Shown here in pieces: positions 33,001 to 38,859 of a DNA stretch of 64,000 bases. Source of the DNA: Sipunculus nudus (Eukaryota > Annelida > Sipuncula > Golfingiida > Sipunculidae). The notes under the pieces are model-generated. The model was not told where the DNA came from. It saw only the letters and a list, made by a program, of their open reading frames with translations, and ran no database searches. The position numbers were made by a program, and so were the translations under genes. Each line of letters starts with the position of its first letter. Position 1 is the first letter of the stretch. Where the stretch lies: assembly GCA_026874595.1 (NCBI GenBank), contig CM049308.1, positions 18,166,001 through 18,230,000 on the forward strand, written 5' to 3'.

Positions 33001-35991
33001 TTGCATCAGTAAACAGATGTCCATTTTATCTTCACATCATTGCCATAGTAACAAGTACAAGAATCTGAGTCAGGAAATGCCCATCGGGTACTTGCGTCCA
33101 AAATTTTGTACCCATTAAAGCCTATTAATCATCAGACTGTATTCAACCTAAACTAATTTAAACTTAAAATATCATTTTAACTCATTTTAATGATGAGATT
33201 GAATCAGAGTTTAAATAACAAAAGCTACTTACCACCCTCATACCAACATATGGTGTGTCTCCGTATTTGTCTCCTGGCTTGCTGAAAGGGAAGCTGCCAT
33301 TGTACCCTGTAACAGCCCCTGCCAGCCCCACAAGCATCTAATAAAACAGTCACAGAAAGAAATTGAAAGATACATCAGTCTCATTTAAAGGTATATGGAC
33401 ATTTTGAACATTACATGCATTATCTCATGTGACCAAATCATTTTGGCTTAATACAAAAGATTCCTGGCACAACCTTTCAGGTACTCAAACTTACTATAGT
33501 CAGTTCATCTGTTTTCTAAGTTGTTGGAGAGAGTCCACATGTGTCTGTTAACAAAAGCAAGACTGCATGACCAGAGGTCTCTGCATATGCACAACAACTC
33601 CCAAACAAGGGCACCGTAAACATGCATAATACACATATCTGGTGACCTCTAGCCTCACTAAATATGCATGGATTTTGCTTGAAATTGAACTAGGAGAGGA
33701 ATTTTATTGATTAATGTTTCTGATGAGTTTGATAAAAATAATAAGTATTCTTCGTAAGTTATTGCAGCGACACCACAAAGTAGCCAGGTGACCCATGACC
33801 TTATTAATTATGTGTGGACGTTGCCAATAATCAAACTTTGGCGAGAAAATCTGTTGGTAAGTACTTATGGCGAGTTTTGCGAAAATAGATATTAGCCCCA
33901 GTAAGTTATTGCAGTGACACTAAAAGTTAACTGACGAACAGATGGTCGGTATACAATAATACTACCGTCATATGATGGGCGTATAACAAGGAGAAGTAAC
34001 ATGAAAAGAAACACAGGGAGGAAAACTAGTTGAAGGCTTGAAAAATCTCAATTTGTGAAGTTGTGCGGTATTGTGTGCACTATTTTGCACCACTGGTCAC
34101 CCCTAGTGCAAGCTATATTCTACTTGTGTACAGGAGTAAGCAAATTATTTCAGAACAAAAGAGTGGCAGATGCAATAATATTTCGAGAAAAAACCACTAT
34201 ACTTCATGTATATTTAACATATGAAATGTGATTAGGTCCCTTTAAGTAATTACCAGTAATATACAGATGCACAGGGAGCAAAAACAGCGCCTCCTGTACA
34301 CCCATCATGAAATAAACAAACTTATTTAGTTCACTTTATTAAATATAAACCACTGAAAGAAAAAGATGGCCACTCTTGTTATTATTGTTAACATATTAAT
34401 CATAAACAGTTTTATATGAACTTACTTTTCCTAGAAAGAATAAGGAGATAAAGGGCTGAATGAGCATTTAGGTGAACAATATGTTGAGAATGATACATTG
34501 TTATAATAAGGCCTTTCATACTTTATACTTCCACACACACTGCAAAATATAATTTTCTTTATAAGATTCATTTTCTTGCAAGATCTCCATAATAAGGAGT
34601 GGGGAAACAAAGTTTTCTTGTCATGGTATGGTGACAAAACTTTTACTTATGATAAGAATTTTTTTCTTCTGATCATTTTTCTTGCTATCAGATAAAGATA
34701 TCTTATAACAAGAACTAATATTTTGGGATTTTATGATGAAGAATATTTTTTGTGAAAAGACAATATTTCTTGTTTTAAGAAAACCAAGATATTTTCTTGA
34801 ATTTAAGCATGCTGCCAAAAATTAATAAAATAATATCTTGAGGATTTCTTCTAAACAGAAAAGGTTTCTTTGGATAATAAATCTTAAATTTTCAAAGAAA
34901 ATTATTTTTGGCAGTACATAGAGCATTTTTGTGATGGAGTTAAGATTAATAAAGAGTTATCACTTGTGACTTAGACATCAGAGCAAATCTCTGAGGCTTT
35001 ATTGAGATTCAAAGGTTTTGACTTAGGTATGAATAAGCAAGAGGTTCTAAAGTCTAAAGTGTGTCATCTTAACTGACCAGGGCATTTCCAACCTATTACT
35101 GTGAGATCTTGTAGGATGCACTTATTTCTACTGGTCTTTCATTAAATTACCTTGGAGGGTATTCAGCTCCTCACAAGTTGCTCTCACTGAAGTATAAACA
35201 CAATTTATCTGAGATTACCTTGCCCAGAGGAGGATGGACATCAAAGAAAAAGGTTCCATTAATGTACCAACTCCCCATCTTCCCAAAGTGAGTTTCATCC
35301 CAGCTGAAAATATTATTCATACTGATGAATAATTAATGATCAATTAAAGACATAAAAGATTCTGACATTATGCCAAAACATAGATGAGTCTTTATTCACA
35401 CAAATTTACATGTTATAATGACCAGCAAGTACATAAATTAATCCATAATATATAGAAGAACCTTAATTTATAAGTTAAATATGCAGTCCGGATATACAAA
35501 TTACAGTTTAGAGGTTTCCTTAAATGCTGACTTATAACAGAATCTTTTAGGCACAAAGTGGATGCTGTTAGTAAAAAAACATATTTTACTGTTAGTCTTG
35601 TTTATTTTAAGTGATACAATGCTTGTCAGCTGCCAGACTGCTTACAAAATGCTGAAACAGCTCACTTCCTAGAGATTTTCAGAAGTTTCCAACACTTTGT
35701 TGCTACTCTGACATCTCTGTACACTCTCTTATATATAAGAGGAAAAAAGTTTTGTTATGTATAATTAATTTTAATACAGTAGTAACATTATAATATTATA
35801 ATCATGAAAAACATTTACCAAACATGATCTGGCTCATCTATCTTGTGAAGACGGGTTACCAATCCAACCACTGTCAACAAAATTGGGGCCAGGCTCCCAT
35901 ATAAATGGTCGTTCTTGCTGGTGTGACTGCATGCCTTTGGTTTACAGATTTTTTCTTCTTCATTACAATCCCTTTCTCCAGTCTCCGACAT
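18010..35991 (-). CDS. POMT2: Protein O-mannosyltransferase 2 (POMT2), N-terminal half, nine coding exons
   Basis: POMT2 belongs to the PMT (GT39) family. With POMT1 it moves mannose from dolichyl-phosphate-mannose onto Ser/Thr in the endoplasmic reticulum membrane, the first step of alpha-dystroglycan glycosylation. Coding exons on the minus strand are 35991-35819, 35303-35219, 33337-33233, 31441-31333, 28826-28718, 27555-27490, 26070-25977, 22313-22207 and 18092-18010. All have GT/AG borders and compatible phases and give 310 codons. Hallmarks are [20 protein letters not shown] (the conserved Asp-Glu of the first lumenal loop), [19 protein letters not shown] and [10 protein letters not shown]. 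These fit POMT2 rather than POMT1. Human POMT2 is 750 residues. The MIR repeats and C-terminal membrane segments were not found to the left, so the gene is partial here. Confidence 0.93.
18180..18620 (+). repeat. Interspersed repeat family B, copy 3
   Basis: It starts at CAAGAGCACCTCATCAGTGC and carries two to three sub-units (TGACCCCTGACCTCATTATGT near 18230, GTAAGTTATCACAGCAACACC near 18421). It ends near ACCATAATACGACCCGTC. It lies about 90 bp from POMT2 exon 9. Confidence 0.75.
18775..19080 (+). mobile_element. MITE with long terminal inverted repeats, copy 2
   Basis: The left end is TTAAGGCCAAAAAAAAGGTA and continues TGGTTCTCAGGCAC. The right end is the inverse, GCCTGGAAACCATACC..., ending GGCCTAA at 19080. 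The interior matches the 5814-6146 copy with small deletions (306 versus 333 bp). It inserts in a POMT2 intron or the downstream flank. Confidence 0.85.
19470..20340 (-). pseudogene. Degenerate Rex1/CR1-like LINE reverse transcriptase
   Basis: The minus strand encodes [36 protein letters not shown] (RT motif B), [13 protein letters not shown] (motif C, catalytic YADD), then in shifted frames [15 protein letters not shown] and [12 protein letters not shown] (motifs D/E) and a C-terminal region at 19472-19726. Frame changes and stops (for example after VEIAQ) show that it is dead. The motif wording is close to fish Rex1-type elements (GAPQGCVLSP, DDTTVVGLIS). It lies inside the intron between POMT2 exons 8 and 9. 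Confidence 0.85.
20670..21165 (+). repeat. Interspersed repeat family D (GAGTCCAAGTC-rich), copy 1
   Basis: A repetitive purine/pyrimidine text with GAGTCCAGACC, AAGTCCAAGTCTAATACAAA, TATCCTCAG and GAGTCTTTAAAAAAGTTGAC. A second copy in the same orientation lies at 56310-56680. The small ORF within it is repeat-derived. Confidence 0.75.
22207..22313 (-). CDS. POMT2: POMT2 coding exon 8
   Basis: It encodes [20 protein letters not shown] then [15 protein letters not shown], which is a membrane segment followed by the lumenal F.VL motif. The acceptor is CTTTTTTTCAG and the donor GTGAGTCAC. It ends in phase 2 and joins exon 9 to give [11 protein letters not shown]. Confidence 0.92.
22390..22890. 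repeat. Degenerate ~50-bp AT-rich tandem repeat
   Basis: The loose unit GGAAAATATCATTCCAGTAT followed by TTTTTAATCTTACTTTGT recurs about ten times, with drift in spacing and base. It starts about 70 bp 5' of POMT2 exon 8 in transcript terms, within the upstream intron. Confidence 0.65.
23266..23650 (+). mobile_element. LINE 3' end (C-terminal zinc-knuckle region plus tail)
   Basis: The plus-strand frame reads [20 protein letters not shown] then [13 protein letters not shown] and [18 protein letters not shown], ending at TAG 23530-23532. The C...C.VEDE.HF...CP.Y pattern is the C-terminal knuckle of many LINE polyproteins. A ~95-bp 3' untranslated tail ends in AATAAATAAACTCATTCATT and a (CATT)n repeat. 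It is 5' truncated and lies inside a POMT2 intron. Confidence 0.85.
24590..24840 (-). repeat. Interspersed repeat family A, copy 2
   Basis: The reverse complement contains CACTGCACACAGGCTGT, TTTTGTTTACATC, a GTGGGGGGCCACCAAAAT block and an ATAAAAATAGGCC block. These match 31990-32200 and 1590-1690. Confidence 0.65.
25410..25850 (+). repeat. Interspersed repeat family B, copy 4 (decayed)
   Basis: It starts CAAGAGCACCACAAGGATGC and includes CTCTGATCTCATTAAATATG (near 25463) and a second CTCATTAAATATGCATGAAT (near 25582). The third sub-unit and the end are degraded. It lies in the intron just 3' of POMT2 exon 7. Confidence 0.7.
25977..26070 (-). CDS. POMT2: POMT2 coding exon 7
   Basis: It encodes [20 protein letters not shown] and then [19 protein letters not shown] and DLW.L.GDL are strongly conserved in POMT2. 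The acceptor is TTTTCTTGCAG. The donor ATG|GTAAGTAA ends in phase 0. Confidence 0.94.
26510..26760 (+). repeat. Interspersed repeat family E, copy 1
   Basis: It carries AATAGCTTC, AAATTTGTACCTGCCAAAAT, ACTCCTGTA, AAACAGTGGAC and CACAGGTGTCAACAT. The inverse of these blocks, in order, is found at 36340-36550. Confidence 0.7.
27490..27555 (-). CDS. POMT2: POMT2 coding exon 6
   Basis: A short exon of 66 nt that encodes [20 protein letters not shown] and then SVG. It matches the PFS..WWFWLSLTG..L region of vertebrate POMT2. The acceptor TATTGTTTCAG and donor GTAAGTTCC are both phase 2. Confidence 0.92.
27835..28200. repeat. Two-copy ~195-bp tandem duplication
   Basis: CATCACATCCAGGAAAATAA (near 27876) and CATATCACATCGAGAAAAAT (near 28065) start two copies. 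Both continue with AAGTCA.GAA, then a TATTTCTGAATGATAAAA/TATATGAATGATAAAA block and ATAGTAGAAACCTATTAGGC/ATAATAGAAGCCTATTAGGC. The copies have diverged with indels. They lie in a POMT2 intron. Confidence 0.75.
28286..28304. repeat. Poly-G tract
   Basis: An uninterrupted run of about 18 G on the plus strand within a POMT2 intron (a C run in the transcript). It is one of several long G/C runs in the window. Confidence 0.9.
28718..28826 (-). CDS. POMT2: POMT2 coding exon 5
   Basis: It encodes [16 protein letters not shown] then [28 protein letters not shown] is diagnostic of POMT2 and sits at the lumenal edge of a membrane segment. The donor AG|GTAAGGTC is phase 2. The acceptor CTGTTACAG is present in tandem copies (see 28811-28937), so an alternative start 42 nt upstream could be used. 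Confidence 0.93.
28811..28937 (-). repeat. 42-bp tandem repeat duplicating the exon 5 splice acceptor
   Basis: Three units of 42-43 bp (starting at 28811, 28854 and 28896 on the plus strand) share GTCTGTAACAGTCAGTGATA and ATAAATAAA. Each contains the reverse-strand acceptor CTGTTACAG followed by an exon-like start (ACACTGG, ACACAGG, AAACTAG). Acceptors sit after 28827, 28869 and 28912. The first two are 42 nt apart and keep the frame open; the third adds 43 nt. Confidence 0.9.
28940..31330. other. POMT2 intron 4, nothing else recognised
   Basis: No coding exon or clear repeat copy is visible. The 106-codon minus-strand open frame at 30711-31031 shows no family motif, signal peptide pattern or splice context and is probably chance. 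Confidence 0.4.
31333..31441 (-). CDS. POMT2: POMT2 coding exon 4
   Basis: It encodes [20 protein letters not shown] followed by [16 protein letters not shown], a membrane segment corresponding to the FCAFLGSWLVPFAYLTVL region of human POMT2. The acceptor is AATTTCAG. The donor GTACTG is weak but gives phase 1, which matches exon 5. Two residues found in human (TF before DTG) are missing at this junction. Confidence 0.85.
31775..31970 (+). repeat. Interspersed repeat family C, copy 2
   Basis: It matches 17060-17270: GCACTGTAGTGGTCTACCAT, GTAAACAGCCCATGATCTTA and CTATGGTAACGAGTCATTTC. It lies immediately before family A copy 3, in a POMT2 intron. Confidence 0.75.
31990..32380 (+). repeat. Interspersed repeat family A, copy 3
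   Basis: The longest copy of the family. It includes CACTGCACACAGGCTGTTTG, TTTTGTTTATATCAAGG, a 14-G run (32138-32151), GGGCAAATCAAATATGCCAG, CAGTGTTTACAAACAC, GATAAACAAG and CATTATAAGAATTACC. Confidence 0.7.
32650..32725 (-). repeat. tRNA-like SINE head
   Basis: On the minus strand, AGCCCTAGTGATTAATTTGC (A-box-like) is followed about 30 bp later by TTGGTTTAAAACC (B-box-like GGTTYRANNCC). No complete cloverleaf can be drawn, so it is called a SINE head and not a tRNA. Confidence 0.4.
33233..33337 (-). CDS. POMT2: POMT2 coding exon 3
   Basis: An exon of 35 codons beginning [18 protein letters not shown] and continuing [17 protein letters not shown]. It aligns with the GLAGYL.GYDG.F.FQKPGDKY...YMGMR region known from vertebrate POMT2. 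The acceptor is TTTATTAG and the donor GTAAGTAG, both phase 0. Confidence 0.93.
33600..33990 (+). repeat. Interspersed repeat family B, copy 5
   Basis: It starts at AAGGGCACCGTAAACATGC and has sub-units at 33645 (GACCTCTAGCCTCACTAAAT) and 33790 (GACCCATGACCTTATTAATT). It ends CCGTCATATGATGGGCGTATAA. It lies about 260 bp from POMT2 exon 3. Confidence 0.75.
34000..35210. other. POMT2 intron 2, AT-rich with palindromic CTTAT/ATAAG text
   Basis: 34500-34920 is rich in TCTTGTTTTAAGAAAACCAAG-like self-complementary strings and has a resemblance to 21820-22170 (GATAAGATATTTTG, TTCTTACC). Near 34985-35015 a segment matches the flank of the SINE at 3330. No exon is seen. Confidence 0.35.
35219..35303 (-). 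CDS. POMT2: POMT2 coding exon 2 (catalytic Asp-Glu loop)
   Basis: The acceptor TTTTCAG| completes a Cys codon with exon 1 and gives [17 protein letters not shown], then [11 protein letters not shown]. The Asp-Glu pair in WDETHFG is the conserved acidic motif of PMT enzymes. HPPLGK is also near invariant. INGT is a potential N-glycosylation site. The donor is AAG|GTAATCTC, phase 0. The exon is 85 nt. Confidence 0.95.
35819..35991 (-). CDS. POMT2: POMT2 coding exon 1 (start codon)
   Basis: The ATG at 35991 has context AACACCATG and an in-frame TAG six bases before it (TAG AAC ACC ATG), so it is the most upstream start in this frame. It encodes residues 1-57: a hydrophilic, Cys- and Lys-containing cytosolic tail, then the first membrane segment ([16 protein letters not shown]) and the family motif HKIDEPDHV. 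The donor is TG|GTAAATG, phase 2. A T/C-rich acceptor (TTTTTTTCAG) lies 24 bp upstream of the ATG, which implies a separate 5' untranslated exon. Confidence 0.92.
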
Positions 35992-36339
35992 GGTGTTCTA
36001 CAACTAGTTTTTCTGAAAAAAAGTTAAAATGCACATTTTAATTCCAAGGGGAAATTAATATATGGCACAAATAGGCAAAATACCTACAGCAATGATATTG
36101 CCGAGTTACTCAACAATGTAAACTAAGGCTAGCATGATATGGCAATACATATCAATCTGATTCTATAATCTATTTCTCAAACAAGAATCATTATGATAAT
36201 TGGTTTCTCAGACAAGAAACCAATCCATATGAATACTGAATGCTCTGACAACAATCAGGGTAAAAATTAATATAATCTTATAAAACTGGTAGAACACAAA
36301 GGATTAGGTTGTAGTCAGAGACCACAATCTCAGGTATGC

Positions 36340-36560
36340 ACAGTGTCCAACGCACTGTGTTAATGTTGACACCTGTGTTCATGCCCTGTCCACTGTTTCA
36401 ACACTTCTTTACAGGAGTTATGAAACAATTTCAGTGCAATATTCTGGCAGGTACAAATTTTATTTTAAAGGGAATCTTGAAGCTATTGTTTGTGCTGATT
36501 CAACATAGGTAATTGGAATCCATTATGAAGGGTACAGGGTAGCCATATGACCAGTTCATG
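36340..36560 (-). repeat. Interspersed repeat family E, copy 2 (inverted)
   Basis: Reverse complement matches 26510-26760 in block order: CAATAGCTTCAAG, AAATTTGTACCTGCCAGAAT, ACTCCTGTA, AAACAGTGGACAGGGCATG and CACAGGTGTCAACAT. It lies in the POMT2 5' untranslated intron. Confidence 0.7.
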
Positions 36561-36899
36561 GCAGTAGCACTTCAGGTATTATTAGAGTCAGTCTGCAATG
36601 TGAGCCTGTTAATGGTATACGCCTCAGTGGATAAGCCCCAACTGCCCACGTCACACAGAGAAGCTGTCTAACGGACTGGAGTTTTCTGAATTGGTTGACA
36701 CCATTCAGGAAATGTGTCACTATTCCCCCACATGTGCAAAATTACAAAAATTGCTGGAGCCACTATAGAACGCGGGCTTCGCTTCTATTGAGGAAAATAT
36801 AAATAAAACTGTCTCCTCTCATTCTCAATTTTAACTCCTACTTTTCCCTGTAGATGTCCCTACACTCAACTCTTCTAACATAAACAACTAATAAGCATC

Positions 36900-36970
36900 A
36901 GAAGTCGCTTGAATTGGGAATTGAACCTACGATCTCTAGACTATGAGCCCTACACGCTAATAAGTGAGCC
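36900..36970 (-). repeat. tRNA-derived SINE head
   Basis: Minus-strand GGCTCACTTATTAGCGTGTA (A-box region) is followed by GGTTCAATTCCC (a near-perfect B box, consensus GGTTCRANTCC). The arms do not pair as a complete tRNA. Confidence 0.5.
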
Positions 36971-37241
36971 GTGAAGATGAGATACCAGCAGGAGCAAGTT
37001 TTGTTCATTTATATCTGCGATTGAAGTGCCATCTATCGCGAAAATGGGAAACCATTAACTATTTTAACAGGAAAATTAAGCTTAAGGTGGGGGCTCTGCC
37101 GCCACATCCCCGTTCAGACGGGGAACCCAGGTTCCCCGGACCCCTCCTCCTCTAATATAATAAACTCCAGTTATGAGTAAAATTAAATACGGGAATTCTT
37201 AGGAAAATAATATGTATTGGCCTTTTTCAGGAAACAATTTA

Positions 37242-37489
37242 TTATGCGACACCACAGGTGCTTGAATCGCTATTTGTGTTGATCTTGGTTTAAATAGTGT
37301 TCAATTTATCACCTTAACAACAATCCCCTACCGTTTAATGAGCTTTAAACCATGTTATATCATTTGCCGGTACTTGTTTATATAATAGATACACTAGGGG
37401 ATTGTTGTTAAGGTAAACTGAACACTATTTAAACCAAGATCAACACAAATAGCGATTCAAGCGCCTGTGGCAACACTCGTTGTGCATAA
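37242..37489. mobile_element. Foldback (hairpin) element with ~88-bp arms
   Basis: The left arm (37242-37329) begins TTATGC and holds CTTGAATCGCTATTTGTGTT, GATCTTGGTTTAAATAGTGT and TTAACAACAATCCCCT. The right arm (37396-37489) is its reverse complement: AGGGGATTGTTGTTAA, ACACTATTTAAACCAAGATC, AACACAAATAGCGATTCAAG, ending GCATAA. The loop is ~66 bp. The arms are nearly identical through 70 bp. This is a MITE-type or foldback element; the DNA could also be transcribed into a long hairpin RNA. Confidence 0.9.
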
Positions 37490-37591
37490 GGTACCGGCGG
37501 TAGGCTGAAGCCCGATTTAAATATTTCTGCCAAATTGCTTTTAATTGTTTTGCTTTTCCCTCCCGAATAAATGTATGGATTGAAATGATGG

Positions 37592-38263
37592 CCGGTGGCC
37601 GGGAACCAGTCGTTTCGTCACCACAGTCATTTTGTCACCAAAGGAAATTGGTGACGAAGTGACCGTCAAAATGCAACAGGCTGGACTTGGCCGGGCACGT
37701 TCTTAAAATCAGCAATTCAAATGCATAGGGAATGACAGAAGAACAGAATATTGATTGACAGAAGAATAAAATATGGCTGGGAAAATAGTTACTGCAAAAA
37801 AAAACAAACTTTTATACTCTGCAAAGGCTGTTTAAGATTTTAGAAAGTTCTTTTGGTGACTTGTTTCTCTGTTTCAATTGTGGACGTGGATTTTATTTAA
37901 CGAAAACACCTGCGTGTGTGAAATAAAAGAACATTTCAAGCGCGCTGCCATGAGGGAATCGTTTGCGGTGAGCAGTGACGTAAATAGCCCTGAATACCAT
38001 TGGCGGCCAGTTGGCCATGCTGCACAATGTTTGTATTTATATGTAATCCACTCCTTGCATGGTGTATCCTGAGCCGGTAATTAAAAGAATCAACAACCAA
38101 ACAAACTTTTCAGTATAGGTAACTTTGTGTGTTTTAATTTTAATTGTAATAGATAACATTTTATCATACAAAATTTTGGTGACGAATTGACCATTTGGTA
38201 CCGCATGTAAATTGGTGACGAAATGACTGTGGTGACGAATCGACTGGTATCCCCGGTGGCCGG
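37592..38263. mobile_element. ~650-bp TIR element with 11-bp flanking direct repeats
   Basis: The 11-bp sequence CCGGTGGCCGG occurs at 37592-37602 and again at 38253-38263. Between them the ends are inverted: CCAGTCGTTTCGTCACCACA then GTCATTTTGTCACC on the left, and the inverse of CCAGTCGATTCGTCACCACA then GTCATTTCGTCACC on the right. Subterminal TTGGTGACGAA copies occur inside both ends. No transposase is encoded. An 11-bp duplication would suit a Mutator-like element, but that class call is inference. Confidence 0.8.
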
Positions 38264-38448
38264 CTGGGCGATATTAGATGAATTTTAATAGGCACACCCC
38301 TAACTCAACTGAATGCAGCATTCATAAATGCTTCATTCCCGTTAGACTTGTCGACATAATTAGGGCGTTCAGATACACGTTCATGTAATCTTCAGGACGG
38401 GACGCAGTATGATGAAAACTTAGACTTCAAATTTGTTTATTTACTTAC

Positions 38449-38620
38449 GTTGGTTTTTGTCCTTTCCGTCAGATGACGCCACCACATGCTCGCCAGAAAA
38501 GCCCTCGTTTGAGGTCGCCAACGTCAAAGTTCGATTTTAGTTTCTTACACAGACAAACGGTGGCGCTCTAGCTGTCGGGCGCCAAAATGATTTGGCGACT
38601 TTCAAACCATACTAAACATC
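38449..38620 (-). promoter_or_regulatory. POMT2: Probable POMT2 promoter and non-coding first exon
   Basis: On the minus strand a consensus donor CCAAC|GTAAGTAA lies at 38449/38448, and the DNA above it (to about 38600) is richer in GC and CpG than its surroundings. This fits the missing 5' untranslated exon implied by the acceptor 24 bp before the POMT2 ATG. The exon contains an ATG (38497-38495) that opens a 15-codon upstream frame, MWWRHLTERTKTN then KN and stop across the junction. The transcription start cannot be fixed from sequence. Confidence 0.6.
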
Positions 38621-38638
38621 AGGCTGGGATAAAAACCG

Positions 38639-38856
38639 CAGGGGCGGATTCATGATCTAGGAAAGGGGGAGGGGTGTTCCAACCCAGGAGGACCCAGGAG
38701 AAAAACCTAATAAAAAGTCTCCAGGTCCGAAAATGGGGGGTCCAGGCCGCAAAATTTTGTCTGAAACCCATAAGGAAAGGTTGCTTCAGATGAAAAAAAG
38801 GAGGGGGGGGGGGGGGAGTGGGGTGGTCTTGACCCCCTCCGTTTGATCCGCTTTTG
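38639..38856. mobile_element. Small MITE-like element (GGGGCGGATT ends)
   Basis: The left end CAGGGGCGGATTCATGATCT and right end CCGTTTGATCCGCTTTTG are imperfect inverted repeats of the CAGGGGCGGATC type common in non-autonomous DNA elements. A G run (38802-38816) lies inside. I could not find a clean target-site duplication. Confidence 0.45.
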
Positions 38857-38859
38857 AAC

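Noticed and set aside
36900-36970. A functional tRNA gene
   Set aside because: The A and B boxes are visible, but the acceptor and anticodon arms do not pair as a tRNA, so a SINE head is more likely.
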